64,000 nucleotides of DNA, taken from NCBI RefSeq assembly GCF_003201105.1, contig NZ_QICJ01000009.1:1-64000 (forward strand). Direction: 5' to 3'. Each line of letters begins with the position of its first letter. The first letter of the stretch is position 1. This stretch comes from Dyella sp. AtDHG13 (GTDB taxonomy: Bacteria > Pseudomonadota > Gammaproteobacteria > Xanthomonadales > Rhodanobacteraceae). Below are positions 37,212 through 49,004 of this stretch, one piece after another. The notes beneath the pieces are model-generated. The model had not been told where the DNA came from. It saw only the letters and a program-made list of their open reading frames with translations, and did not search any database. A program made the translations under genes and the position numbers.

Positions 37212-39401
37212 CTAACGGATGCCGTTCTCCGAGGTTTGCGAATACAGGCCATCGCTGTAGGGAAACGGCGCGCCGCGCGAAATCCAGTCCTCGAACTGCG
37301 TGGCGGACATGGGCGGACCGATGTACCAGCCTTGCGCGCAATCGCAGCCTGCATCACGCAGGAAATTCCACTGCGCCTCCGTTTCCACGCCTTCGGCCAG
37401 CACGCGCATGTTCATGTTGCGCGCCATGGCGATAATGGTGGAGGTGAGCGTGACGGCCCTGGCGTCGTCCGGCAGGCCGATCAGAAAGCTGCGGTCGATC
37501 TTCAGCACTTGGATCGGGAAACGGTTGAGGTACGCCAGCGACGAATAGCCCGTGCCAAAGTCATCGATGGCGAAGCTCAAGCCTAGTGCCCTCAACCGGG
37601 AAAGCACGGACGACACCGCCGGCCCGTGCTGCAACAGGCTGCCCTCGGTGATCTCCAGTTCCAGCAGATGCGGCGGCAGGCCCGACGAACCCAGCGCGTC
37701 GGACACCTGCTCGAACAGGTTGAAACTGCCGAACTGCCGGGGCGAAAGATTCACCGCCATATGCAGCCCCGACCATCCGCGCCGTACCCACTGCGCGCCG
37801 CGATGACACGCCTCCTGCAATACCCAGTCGCCGATGGCACCGATCAGGCCGGCCTCTTCGGCATAAGGGATAAAGCGGTCGGGCGAAACCAGCCCGTAGG
37901 CATCGCTGCGCCAGCGCAGCAAGGCTTCGACGCCCACCACCCTGCCCGTGCGCAGGTCCACCTGCGGCTGGTAGAGCAGCAGGAACTGGTCGCGCTGCAG
38001 CGCGCGGCGCAGGCCTTCGCCGAGGTCGAGCAAGCCCTGGGCCTCGCTGGTCAGCGAGGTGTTGTAGAAGCGGAAACGCGCACGCCCCTCGCGCTTGGCC
38101 AGGCCCAGCGCGGCGTCGGCGTGCTTGAGCAGCGTGGCGCCGTCGTCGCCGTCGGCTGGCCAGGTGCTGATGCCGATGCTTGCGCTGACGAAGATGGTCC
38201 TACCCTGCCACGCAAAGCCCTTGCCGACCAGGCGCAGCATGCGCTCGGCGGCCGCCGTGATGGTCGCGGTTTCCAGCGTTCCCACCAGGGCGACCGCCAG
38301 GGTGTCGCCGCCCAGGCGCGCCACCGTGTGCGCCTGCTCGATGCCCAGCAGACGCTCGGCCATGTCCTTGATCAACTGGTCGCCCACCTCGTGGCCGACG
38401 CTCTCGTTCACGCGCTTGAAGTGGTCCAGGCCGATCAGGAACAGCGCCAGCCGGGCGCCCTCCTTGTGCCGGATCGCCTGGTCGATGCGGTCGATGAGCA
38501 GCGCGCGGTTGGGCAGGCGCGTCAGCGGATCGTGATAGACGAGAAAGCCCAGGTCCCGGGTGCGCCGCTCCACCGCGCGCCGCAGGGTAAACACCCAGAT
38601 GGCGAGCGCAATGCCCGCCGCGCCTGCCACGGCCAGCGCATAGGCGAAAAGCTGCGTGTACGGCGTGAAGTTGACCGGATGGCCCATCCACTTGCGCCGC
38701 AGCTCGTCGCGCTCCTCGCGGGTGATGAGCCGCATGCCGTTGTCCACCAGCGCCAGCGTCGCGGCATCGCCCTTGCGCACGCCGCGATGGAACTGGCCCG
38801 AGTAGAACTCGAAGACGCGCTTGAACTCGGTGTCGGCGCCGTTCTTGTACAGGTAGTAATTGGCGGGATAGTCATCCATGCACAAAATGCGGACATCCCG
38901 CTTGTGCACCGCCTCGATCATTTCGTTGTAGCCGCGATACAGCTTGATCGCGGAGATGCCATGCTCCTTGAGATGCTCGACGCAGGCGTCGCCGCGCTCC
39001 ACGCCCACCTCGAAGCCGCGCAGCGCGTCGACATCGTCGATGCCGGATATGGTCGTATCGACATAGATGCCGACCGAGACCTTGGCATAGGGCGCGGAGA
39101 AATCGTAGAGCGGCGCTCTTTCGGGCGTCTGGAACAGCATTTCGATGACGTCCGCCTGGCCGTCCAGCAGCATGCTCTGGGCGTTGGCCCAATCGGTCGG
39201 CACCAGCTCCACGTGAACGCCGGTTTTCTTCTCCCACAGCTTCCACTCGTCCACCAGGTAGCCGCGGGGCTGATGATCCGGCCCGATGAATAGGTACGGC
39301 GGGTAGTTGTCGTCGCTGACCACGCGCAGCGATGCCGGCGCCGCGTGCGCGAACGCAACCGCCATGACCGCCAACACGAGCGCCACCGTCGCTTTAAGCA
39401 C
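37212..39401 (-). CDS. SBP-GGDEF-EAL cyclic-di-GMP phosphodiesterase
   Basis: A 729-residue membrane sensor. The N-terminus is a signal or anchor, then a periplasmic solute-binding (SBP_bac_3) domain (VVSDDNYPPYLF, then FSAPYAKVSVGIYV), a membrane helix (LFAYALAVAGAAGIALAIWV), a GGDEF domain and an EAL domain. The GGDEF site reads RLGGDTL, so cyclase activity is likely lost. The EAL site is intact: EALLRW, NLSPRQF, ELEITE, DDFGTGYSSL, KIDRSF and AEGVET. Start GTG 39401 follows GGGGGAAGA. It should degrade cyclic-di-GMP in response to a periplasmic ligand. Confidence 0.88.
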   Translation of the reverse strand: MLKATVALVLAVMAVAFAHAAPASLRVVSDDNYPPYLFIGPDHQPRGYLVDEWKLWEKKTGVHVELVPTDWANAQSMLLDGQADVIEMLFQTPERAPLYDFSAPYAKVSVGIYVDTTISGIDDVDALRGFEVGVERGDACVEHLKEHGISAIKLYRGYNEMIEAVHKRDVRILCMDDYPANYYLYKNGADTEFKRVFEFYSGQFHRGVRKGDAATLALVDNGMRLITREERDELRRKWMGHPVNFTPYTQLFAYALAVAGAAGIALAIWVFTLRRAVERRTRDLGFLVYHDPLTRLPNRALLIDRIDQAIRHKEGARLALFLIGLDHFKRVNESVGHEVGDQLIKDMAERLLGIEQAHTVARLGGDTLAVALVGTLETATITAAAERMLRLVGKGFAWQGRTIFVSASIGISTWPADGDDGATLLKHADAALGLAKREGRARFRFYNTSLTSEAQGLLDLGEGLRRALQRDQFLLLYQPQVDLRTGRVVGVEALLRWRSDAYGLVSPDRFIPYAEEAGLIGAIGDWVLQEACHRGAQWVRRGWSGLHMAVNLSPRQFGSFNLFEQVSDALGSSGLPPHLLELEITEGSLLQHGPAVSSVLSRLRALGLSFAIDDFGTGYSSLAYLNRFPIQVLKIDRSFLIGLPDDARAVTLTSTIIAMARNMNMRVLAEGVETEAQWNFLRDAGCDCAQGWYIGPPMSATQFEDWISRGAPFPYSDGLYSQTSENGIR

Positions 39402-39612
39402 TCTTCCCCCCGCTTCACTATGGCATTCGCCTGCATCGGCGGACGCTGCCACGCCGAAGCTAATCCCTTGTGCCGTGAATGCCGCATGTAGAAGCGACGG
39501 GCAAGGCAAGACCCGGCGCGCTTCCCGACACGTCCACAGCGTATCGGCGGCGTTCGGCGATCATTGAGCGGAAACGCGCAGGCCGGCGAATACGGCGCCG
39601 TGAATGCGCAAA

Positions 39613-39642
39613 GAAAAGCCCCGCCCTGGCGGGGGCGGGGCC
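39613..39642 (-). terminator. katG intrinsic terminator
   Basis: On the minus strand a very GC-rich stem (CCCCGCC with GGCGGGG) is followed by TTTTC, 46 bp beyond the katG stop. It is a good Rho-independent terminator. Confidence 0.75.
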
Positions 39643-39687
39643 GGTCGGTGCAGCGTGGCCCTGCTTACGGCAGGGCCAGCCCATGCA

Positions 39688-42378
<2,691 letters not shown>

Positions 42379-43524
42379 TCAGTCGTCGTACGTCTTCCAG
42401 TTCCACTGGCGCGTGGCCAGGTCGAACTCGCCATCGCGGATGATCGTGTGCTCGCCTTCCGGATCGACCACGACGTGGGCGCTGATCGAGCTGGCGCGCA
42501 CCGACAGGCTGATGAAGTCGCCTTCGAGCACGGAACCGGCCAGCTCCATGCGCGCTCCTTTCGGCAACTCGAAGCCCACGTACTCGCCCTCGCCCAGGTC
42601 GTGGTGGCGCAGTCGGTCCGCATCGATGCCGTCGCCGTTGTAGGTCGCCTCGATGGTCGAACCCACCGGCACACGTACGCCGGCTACCTCGAAGTTCTCC
42701 GCCAGCACGCCCTTGGTGACGGCCAGCTCGCCATGGCGCGTGCGGTAGATCGACGCTTCCTGGCCGGCGGCCAGCGGATAGCCCGCGACAAGCTGGTTCC
42801 TGGCCAGGATGCATTTGGGCCCACCGTAGTAGTCGAACTCGCCCTTGGCACACTGCACGCCAAGCGCGGACCAGTCGCGCGGGGCATCGCCGAACACCTC
42901 GACGTCCCCGGGGCGATCCACGTCGAAGGCGAGGCTTGCCCTGGTTCCTGCCGGCAGCACGAGATCACCGATGGCGTGATCGGCCGCGAGCGTGCAATCG
43001 ACGGAGTCCTTCGAGCTGTCCACCCTGTGGCTGAACTTGCCGGCGGCGCACGGCACGCCGCGAATCTCCGCCACCCTGCTCAGCACGCCTTCGGACAGGT
43101 AACGGACCGGCTTGTCGTATCCGGCCACGTCGATGCTGAAATCGCCGTGTACAGGCAGGCCCAGCAGCATGGTTTCCACCGGCAGCGTGCCGGTGGACAC
43201 AGTGTGCGGCTCCCAGGTCGTCAGGACGACGGTGGCTCCTGCGGGAAACTGCAGGCCGTCGTAGACCTTGGGCTCCGACAGGTGGTGCGTGTAGTGCTGC
43301 CTCAGCGCGTCAGCGTAGGCCTGCTCGATATCGCCGTGATTGAACAGCAGCATCAGCTGCAGCAGCACGAACGCGACACAGATCGGCAAACCGTAGCGCC
43401 AGAAGCGGCTGCGGCGAATGGAACGCTTGATGCCCAGCAGGGCCAGGATGATCGTCACCGGAACGGCGATCAACAGGGCCAGCAGGGTGAAGGCGACCAG
43501 GTCGGAGAAAGAAAGTGGCACCAC
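42379..43524 (-). CDS. membrane-anchored protein of unknown function
   Basis: A 381-residue protein I do not recognise. Two N-terminal membrane helices (residues 8-30 and 45-62) flank a short basic loop. The remaining 310 residues form a beta-rich region with a recurring pattern of a short strand, a G/P turn and a hydrophobic Leu or Val (for example LPAGTRASLAF, VPVGSTIEATY, LPKGARMELAG). This suggests a repetitive beta structure, possibly a beta-roll or helix. Only a few cysteines are present. No operon partner is clear. Confidence 0.7.
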   Translation of the reverse strand: MVPLSFSDLVAFTLLALLIAVPVTIILALLGIKRSIRRSRFWRYGLPICVAFVLLQLMLLFNHGDIEQAYADALRQHYTHHLSEPKVYDGLQFPAGATVVLTTWEPHTVSTGTLPVETMLLGLPVHGDFSIDVAGYDKPVRYLSEGVLSRVAEIRGVPCAAGKFSHRVDSSKDSVDCTLAADHAIGDLVLPAGTRASLAFDVDRPGDVEVFGDAPRDWSALGVQCAKGEFDYYGGPKCILARNQLVAGYPLAAGQEASIYRTRHGELAVTKGVLAENFEVAGVRVPVGSTIEATYNGDGIDADRLRHHDLGEGEYVGFELPKGARMELAGSVLEGDFISLSVRASSISAHVVVDPEGEHTIIRDGEFDLATRQWNWKTYDD

Positions 43525-43705
43525 GAGGCGAACTCCTTGGCGATGAACCGCATCCGTGCAACGCGTCAGGCGGAACTCACACCATGACGCAGGCCCAGCA
43601 TAGCAAGCCGGCCGAATGCCTTCGCAAGCGTAGTGGTGTGCGCCTTAGCGGGAACGAACCGGCGAGCCTGGAGCGCCCAGTCAAATCCAAGCGGCGACAG
43701 TCGCG

Positions 43706-44341
43706 CTACTCGCGGCGCGCGCGCGGCTTTCGCGTGCGCTTGCCGGGGTTGGCGGCCGATGGCGTGTCCTTGGCGGCGAACGGCGCGCTGCCGTTCAACT
43801 GCTCGATCCACGACAGGTCATCGACATAGGCCAGGAAGTGCTGCAGATAACCCGGCGACAGTTCGCGCATCAGGCCGATGGCGCGATGCACGAGCGCGCG
43901 CGAATTGAGTGGGCCGGCGTTCTCCGGCGCATCTTCCATCGATTGCCGCAGCTGGCTTTCCGTGCGCACCGCGGACCAGATCCTGCGGAACTCGCCCAGC
44001 AGTTCCATCTCGGGCTGCGCCGCCTGCGCGTCCGGCTTGTCGCTGCGCGATGCCGCCATGCGGGCGAGTTGGTCGATCAGCTCGGCAAACGGGCCTCGCA
44101 CAGTCTCGGCGTCCGCACGATCCTTGTCGTTCTCCGCCGTGAAACGCTTGACGTCGGCGGCATAGGCGTCGAGCAAGGCATCCAGGCGCAGGTCCAGCAG
44201 GCGGCGCGCTTCGCCATCGAGCTGGGCGGCGCGCTTTTCCAGCGCATCCATGAAATGGAAGCGAACAGGATCGAGCCGATCGGCCCGGCTTTCCCGCCAG
44301 GCATCGAGCGTCGCGCGCGCGCTGGACACCGCCTCAGTCAT
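43706..44341 (-). CDS. DUF2894-like protein, motor-cluster component
   Basis: A 211-residue, mostly helical soluble protein that fits DUF2894 (assigned from memory). It includes LDLRLDALLDAYAADV, GPLNSRALVHRAIGLM and SPGYLQHFLAYVDDLSWIEQL; the C-terminus is basic (KRTRKPRARRE). It overlaps the stop of the OmpA-like gene by 8 bp and ends the cluster. It may sit on the cytoplasmic face of the motor. Function unknown. Confidence 0.72.
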   Translation of the reverse strand: MTEAVSSARATLDAWRESRADRLDPVRFHFMDALEKRAAQLDGEARRLLDLRLDALLDAYAADVKRFTAENDKDRADAETVRGPFAELIDQLARMAASRSDKPDAQAAQPEMELLGEFRRIWSAVRTESQLRQSMEDAPENAGPLNSRALVHRAIGLMRELSPGYLQHFLAYVDDLSWIEQLNGSAPFAAKDTPSAANPGKRTRKPRARRE

Positions 44342-44981
44342 GGGATGCCGTGGCGGTGTTCGAAGGACGCGGCACGGGCGCGATTTCCACGCGGCGATTC
44401 TTCGCGCGGCCGTTCTCGCTGGTGTTGGCGCTGATCGGCTGCTGCTCGCCGAACGCGGCGGCGAACACCGAGGAGGCGGGCACGCCTTCGGTGATCAGCG
44501 TGCGGGTGACGGTGAGCGCGCGTTCCGCGGACAGCTCCCAGTTGTCGGCAAAGTGGCGGTTGCCGTCGCGCACCTGCTGGTCGTCGGTGAAGCCGCTGAC
44601 CATCAGGATCTCGTCGCGCGACGTCAGGTAGTCCGTCAGCGGGCCGGCCAGGCTCTTCAGCAGTTCGCGGCCTTCCGGCTGCAACTGATCGGAGTTGAGC
44701 GCGAACAGCACGTTGCCGCGGATGCCGATGCGCCCGTCCACCAGGGTCACGCGGCCGGCCGCCAGCGGCGCGGCCAGCGCCTGCTCCAGCGTCTTGCGGC
44801 GCTGTGCCTCGGCCTGGTGCTGCTTCATTTCCTCGTCGAGCCGATGGGAGAGCTGCAGCTGCACGCCGATCACGCCGACCAGGATCAGCACGAAGACGCC
44901 CAGCAGCACCGACATCAGGTCGCCAAAGGCGGCCCAGATCGGTGCGCCCGATTCGCCTTCGACCTCGATCTCGTCGCTCAT
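44334..44981 (-). CDS. OmpA-family MotB/ZorB-like motor subunit
   Basis: A 215-residue protein with one N-terminal membrane helix and a C-terminal OmpA-like peptidoglycan-binding domain (SGFTDDQQ, WELSAERALTVTRTL, NRRVEIAPV). Its helix reads WAAFGDLMSVLLGVF, with an Asp at residue 21 in the position of MotB's ion-binding Asp (this window's MotB has WKVAYADFVTAMM). The linker is short and helical. ATG 44981 overlaps the DUF802 stop by 4 bp. It should form the channel and wall anchor with the DUF802 protein. Confidence 0.85.
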   Translation of the reverse strand: MSDEIEVEGESGAPIWAAFGDLMSVLLGVFVLILVGVIGVQLQLSHRLDEEMKQHQAEAQRRKTLEQALAAPLAAGRVTLVDGRIGIRGNVLFALNSDQLQPEGRELLKSLAGPLTDYLTSRDEILMVSGFTDDQQVRDGNRHFADNWELSAERALTVTRTLITEGVPASSVFAAAFGEQQPISANTSENGRAKNRRVEIAPVPRPSNTATASHD

Positions 44982-47224
44982 GCGTTTTCAGTCCCGGCCG
45001 ACGCGCGCTGGTCCGCGATCTGGCGCAGGTCTTCGATCACCTGCTTCTGCGACAGCATGCTCAGGTCGACCACTTCCCTCGCCTGCGCCACGTAGTACGC
45101 GAGCTGTTCGTCGCTGCGCGACAGCGTCTTGTCGAGCGCGTCGGCGATATGCTGCAGGCGTTCCATCAGTGCTTCGTTCGACTGGCCGTACAGATGTACC
45201 GCCGCGCCGAAGGCCTCGCCCAGGCTGGCCACTTCCGCCGCGCTGCCGGTGACCTGCGCGGCCACCGCGCCGAGCTTGCCGGTTTCCGCCTGGATGTGAT
45301 CGGTGAAGCGCGTGCCGACGCGGTCGAGCAGATCGGCCGAGGTGGACACCAGCGCATCGACCGCTTCGCGCTGCTCCGTCGAAGCATGGTTCACCGCATC
45401 GAGCAGGGTTTCCAGCGTGGCGAGCAGGCGGCTGCGTTCTTCCAGCATCGCGGTATCGCGCACCATGCTGTCGGAAAGCTTCTGGCGCAGCTCGGCGACG
45501 ACCTCGGCGGCGGCCTTGAGCGCCTCCGAGGCGGCCTGCACCAGGCGGGAAATTTCCGCGATGGTTTCGCTGGCGTGCGACTGCGCCTGCGCGGTGATGT
45601 CGCTGGCGGTCCTGGCCAGGGTGTCGCAGATATCCTGCTGCCGGCGCGCGGTCTGCTCGCCCACCTGTTCCCACTGCTGGCCCAGCGTGCGGGTGATCGC
45701 GCCGAAGGACTCGCTCCACGCGGCCAGGCGCTGCTCGTCACGCGATTCGAGCGTGGCCTGCAGCGCCGCGTGCGATTCGCGCACGCTGCCGGCGAACGTG
45801 CTTGCATGCGTCTCGAACGTGGCTGCCGCGGCGGCCAGTGCCTGCTGGTTGCGCGCGGCAAGCTCGTCGTTGACGGCGGCCTGCTGCGAGAGCGCATTGC
45901 TCCACGCATTCGCCACGCTGTCCGCGGTGATGTCCAGGCGCCCCGCCAAGCCATCCAGCAGCGCTGCGGAGCGCTGCTCGAAGGTGTCGGTGAAATGGGT
46001 CAGCGAACCGCGCAGATCCTCGGCGGCGGCCGCGCTGGCCTGGCGATGTTCGGCCAGCGCCTGGTTCCAGATCTCGGACACGGTGGTGGTGGCGTGGGCG
46101 AAGCCGGAGGTGAGGCCTTCGAGCTGCTGCTGCACCGCCTGCGTCACCACGCCGTGCAGCGACGCGGTTTCGCGCGCCAGCCCCGCCATGGTGGCCTCGA
46201 CCACCGGCCGCAGCGTGGCGCTGGACGCACGCGCGCTCTCGGCCACGCTGTCCTTCAGCGACTGCTCCACCGATGCGGCGAGATGCGTATAGGCCGCTTC
46301 GGCGCGCGCGTGGAAAGCCTCGTGGCTGGCCAGCTGCTGCTCGTTGGCGGCCAGGCCTTGCTGCAGCATGGCGGTGGCGGCGCGCGCGCTTTCGGCCACG
46401 CTTTCCTTCAGCGACTGCTGCACGGAGGCCGCGAGGTGCGTGTACGCGGCTTCGGTACGCGCGTGGAACGCTTCCTGGCCGGCGAGCTGCCGCTCGCTCA
46501 TCTGGGCGCCGTGTTGCTCCAGCGCCAGCATCATCGCCTGCAGGCGATCGACCAGTGCCGGCATCAAGGCCGTCTGCTGCTGCAGGAGCTTGAAGGATTC
46601 CTCGCGCTGGTGCGCCTGCGAGTGCACGCGCAGGCCGGTGGCGATCGTCGCATCCAGCCGCTGCGTGGCCTGCAGGCGCTCGCGACGGCACAGCGCGGAC
46701 AAGAGGCCGAGCATGGCCGACGTCGCCACGCCCGCGATGGAGGTGCCGAACGCGAAGCCCAGGCCCTTGACCGGCGCGGCGAGCGAGCCGCGGATGGCTT
46801 GCAGGTCGCTCGCGCTTTCCAGCGCCAGGCCGGTGCCGCGCAAGGTGGCCATCATGCCCAGCAGCGTGCCCAGCATGCCCAGCAGCACCAACAGGCCGAC
46901 CAGGTACGGCGTCATCGCCGGTGCGGGCATGGCCACGCGCTCGCCTTCCACGCGCAGGCGCACGGCGTTGCGCAGGCTGGGATGCAGGCGGGCCAGCCAC
47001 TCGCCCAGGCCGTTCGGCGCCGTGGCGGTATCCGACAGCGCCTGCGCCAGCGTGGCGGTGGCCTGCCGATAGCGGTGCAGCTCCAGCGCGCCGGCCACGT
47101 AACACGCGCCGATCACCACGGCGACGGCCGCACCCAGCGGGTTGGAACCGATATAGCCCACGCCGACCCAGCACACCGCGGCAAGACCCACCGCGAACAC
47201 AGCGAGATTAAGCAGATTCTTCAA
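44978..47224 (-). CDS. DUF802 MotA/ZorA-like membrane protein with long coiled-coil tail
   Basis: A 748-residue protein. Helices lie at about residues 4-24 and 31-48; a second pair at about 105-125 and 155-178 (YLVGLLVLLGMLGTLLGMM, and FAFGTSIAGVATSAMLGLL) has the MotA/ExbB pattern. The remaining 550 residues are Ala/Glu/Gln-rich and predicted coiled coil. A 51-residue tandem repeat lies around 245-345 (EAFHARTEAAYTHLAAS, then EAFHARAEAAYTHLAAS). The start is TTG 47224, overlapping the DUF3348 stop by 17 bp. It resembles ZorA of Zorya in layout. Confidence 0.82.
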   Translation of the reverse strand: MKNLLNLAVFAVGLAAVCWVGVGYIGSNPLGAAVAVVIGACYVAGALELHRYRQATATLAQALSDTATAPNGLGEWLARLHPSLRNAVRLRVEGERVAMPAPAMTPYLVGLLVLLGMLGTLLGMMATLRGTGLALESASDLQAIRGSLAAPVKGLGFAFGTSIAGVATSAMLGLLSALCRRERLQATQRLDATIATGLRVHSQAHQREESFKLLQQQTALMPALVDRLQAMMLALEQHGAQMSERQLAGQEAFHARTEAAYTHLAASVQQSLKESVAESARAATAMLQQGLAANEQQLASHEAFHARAEAAYTHLAASVEQSLKDSVAESARASSATLRPVVEATMAGLARETASLHGVVTQAVQQQLEGLTSGFAHATTTVSEIWNQALAEHRQASAAAAEDLRGSLTHFTDTFEQRSAALLDGLAGRLDITADSVANAWSNALSQQAAVNDELAARNQQALAAAAATFETHASTFAGSVRESHAALQATLESRDEQRLAAWSESFGAITRTLGQQWEQVGEQTARRQQDICDTLARTASDITAQAQSHASETIAEISRLVQAASEALKAAAEVVAELRQKLSDSMVRDTAMLEERSRLLATLETLLDAVNHASTEQREAVDALVSTSADLLDRVGTRFTDHIQAETGKLGAVAAQVTGSAAEVASLGEAFGAAVHLYGQSNEALMERLQHIADALDKTLSRSDEQLAYYVAQAREVVDLSMLSQKQVIEDLRQIADQRASAGTENA

Positions 47225-47897
47225 CGTGACTTCTCTGTTGGCGGGTGCGAAGGGCTGCGAGCAGGCCTTCGACCGGTTGAAAACGAACATCCAGTTCGGC
47301 GAGCAACACGCTCTGCATGTCCTTGCGGAAACCTTCGAGCCAGCCGGCAGGCGACGCGGCGCGCAGCCGCTCGAAATGCTCCCCCAGCAGCGCCGGCACC
47401 GCCGCCAGCAGCATCTGCTCACGGGGACTCAGCGCCAGTTCCATCACCGCATCCACCTCGGCCAGCCGGGCCATGTCCACCGACTGGCGCGCCAGCATGT
47501 CGCGCAGGCGGCCGCGCAGGTGCCCGGTGCCGGCCTGCATGCGCCGTTGCAGGGTGAGATAGCGCTGGCGGAACACGGTGTATTCGATGGCCGCGTCGTC
47601 CTCGGCGGGCGTCGCCGGCGCCAGCACGGGATCGCTGGCGACGGCCTGGGCCAGCGAGGCGCGCAGGCGGGCGCATTCTTCCTCGTCCTCGCTGCCGAAC
47701 GACGGGCCCTCCGGGTCATGGGCGGGCCGGCCATCCAGCGCCGTGGACAGGGCGAGCGCATGCGCCCAGTCGAGCCACTGGCTCAACCGGTCCGGCAGGG
47801 TCTGCCTGGAGGCGGGTACGTCCGCGTCCGTGAGGCGGGCGAGCAAACGGATGAACGTGGGGCCACGAACCGCCGTCCGCTGAAGGGCTTGCACCAT
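47208..47897 (-). CDS. DUF3348 protein, motor-cluster component
   Basis: A 229-residue protein that fits DUF3348 (assigned from memory): QRTAVRGPTFIRLLARLTDAD near the N-terminus, LSQWLDWAHALALSTAL, and a helical C-terminal half with ELDVRFQPVEGLLAAL. No membrane helix. It is the first gene of the four-gene cluster and overlaps the DUF802 start, so expression is coupled. ATG 47897 is chosen; the upstream codons do not look coding. Function unknown. Confidence 0.75.
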   Translation of the reverse strand: MVQALQRTAVRGPTFIRLLARLTDADVPASRQTLPDRLSQWLDWAHALALSTALDGRPAHDPEGPSFGSEDEEECARLRASLAQAVASDPVLAPATPAEDDAAIEYTVFRQRYLTLQRRMQAGTGHLRGRLRDMLARQSVDMARLAEVDAVMELALSPREQMLLAAVPALLGEHFERLRAASPAGWLEGFRKDMQSVLLAELDVRFQPVEGLLAALRTRQQRSHVEESA

Positions 47898-48140
47898 GCG
47901 TCTGGCTTGGGGAAAAGAGGCCAATTCTACACGTTGATGACAGCGGCTGCCCCTCTTGCCACCCAAGGCGGCGTGTACCCGGGCGGTACGGGATTGACAA
48001 TCGCCCGTATCGCCGCTACCGCCCGGCCCGGTTCACATGAAGGCAGGCTTGTCGCCGTCCGTCCCCGGCTTGTTCACGCCAACGCGATTTCCTGCTGGAG
48101 CAGCGCGACGCGTGGACGAACGCGCCACGCTGACGCCGCC

Positions 48141-48962
48141 TCAGGAAACGGCGGCGCGCGCTTGAACGCCCTGCCTTGCCAGCTCCATGCACACCGCCGC
48201 CGTGTGGTCGTCGGCCGGAAACGCGCATTCGATGCGCACTTCGTCCAGCGTCACGTTGCGCGGCGTGGCGAAGGTCGTGATGGTCTCGAAGAAACTCAGC
48301 TCGCCCCGCGGGCTGCGGAAGGTCATGGTGAGGATGGACGAGGGCGCGCTGGTGACGTCGCGCTGGCGCCAGGCGTGGGGCACGTCCGGATAGCGCAGCA
48401 CCTCGTCCAGCAGCGCCTGCGCCTTCTCGTCCTTCGGCGAGGCGGCGATTTCCATGTGCAGATGGTGCAGGAACTTCGCCGCCACCTCTTCCCAGTTCAC
48501 GATGGCCGCACGGATGTCCCTGGGATCGAACACCTGGCGCAGGATGTTGTCGTGCAGCGGTGGGCGGCCGCCCATCACCAGCTGGTTGATGCGCACGGCG
48601 GCGTCGTTGATCTTCAGCACGTCCCAATGGCGGTTCACCACGAAGGCGGGATACGGCTCCTGCTGCGCGACGATCAGATCGATCGCGCGCCGCATCATCT
48701 GCAGCGAGGGCGCATCCAGCGCCGTCTCCGGATACTGCGGCGCGTAACCGGCGGCGATCATCAGCGCATTGCGTTCGCGCAGCGGCATGCCCAGCACATC
48801 GGCCAGCCGCGCCAGCAGGCCGCGGCTGGCCTGGGCCTTGCCGGTTTCGATGCAGCTGAGGTGCCGCGGCGAGATATCCGCCTGCAGCGCCAGCTCGAAC
48901 TGGCTGTAGCGCAAGCGCGCGCGCCACTCGCGCAGCAGTCTTCTGATCGGTGGATGGGACAT
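48141..48962 (-). CDS. XRE regulator with MmyB-like ligand domain
   Basis: A 273-residue regulator with an XRE helix-turn-helix at residues 7-65 (LLREWRARLRYSQFELAL, then RHLSCIETGKAQASR) and a C-terminal MLTR/MmyB-like ligand-binding domain (FVVNRHWDVLKIND, and FRSPRGELSFFETITTF). Members often respond to small aromatic or lipid ligands and control a divergent oxidoreductase gene; no such gene is present. Upstream lies the structured repeat element. Confidence 0.85.
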   Translation of the reverse strand: MSHPPIRRLLREWRARLRYSQFELALQADISPRHLSCIETGKAQASRGLLARLADVLGMPLRERNALMIAAGYAPQYPETALDAPSLQMMRRAIDLIVAQQEPYPAFVVNRHWDVLKINDAAVRINQLVMGGRPPLHDNILRQVFDPRDIRAAIVNWEEVAAKFLHHLHMEIAASPKDEKAQALLDEVLRYPDVPHAWRQRDVTSAPSSILTMTFRSPRGELSFFETITTFATPRNVTLDEVRIECAFPADDHTAAVCMELARQGVQARAAVS

Positions 48963-49004
48963 GGCAACCCGCTGGCAGGGAATGGGGACGAGGCATGCGA
49001 CCTA

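Noticed and set aside
44804-47557. A 917-residue plus-strand open frame
   Set aside because: Antisense to the OmpA-like and DUF802 genes, with no domain; the minus-strand genes have clear motifs.
43706-47897. A complete Zorya system
   Set aside because: No ZorC, ZorD or ZorE-like gene is adjacent; only the motor layout is shared, so it is reported as Zorya-like architecture only.
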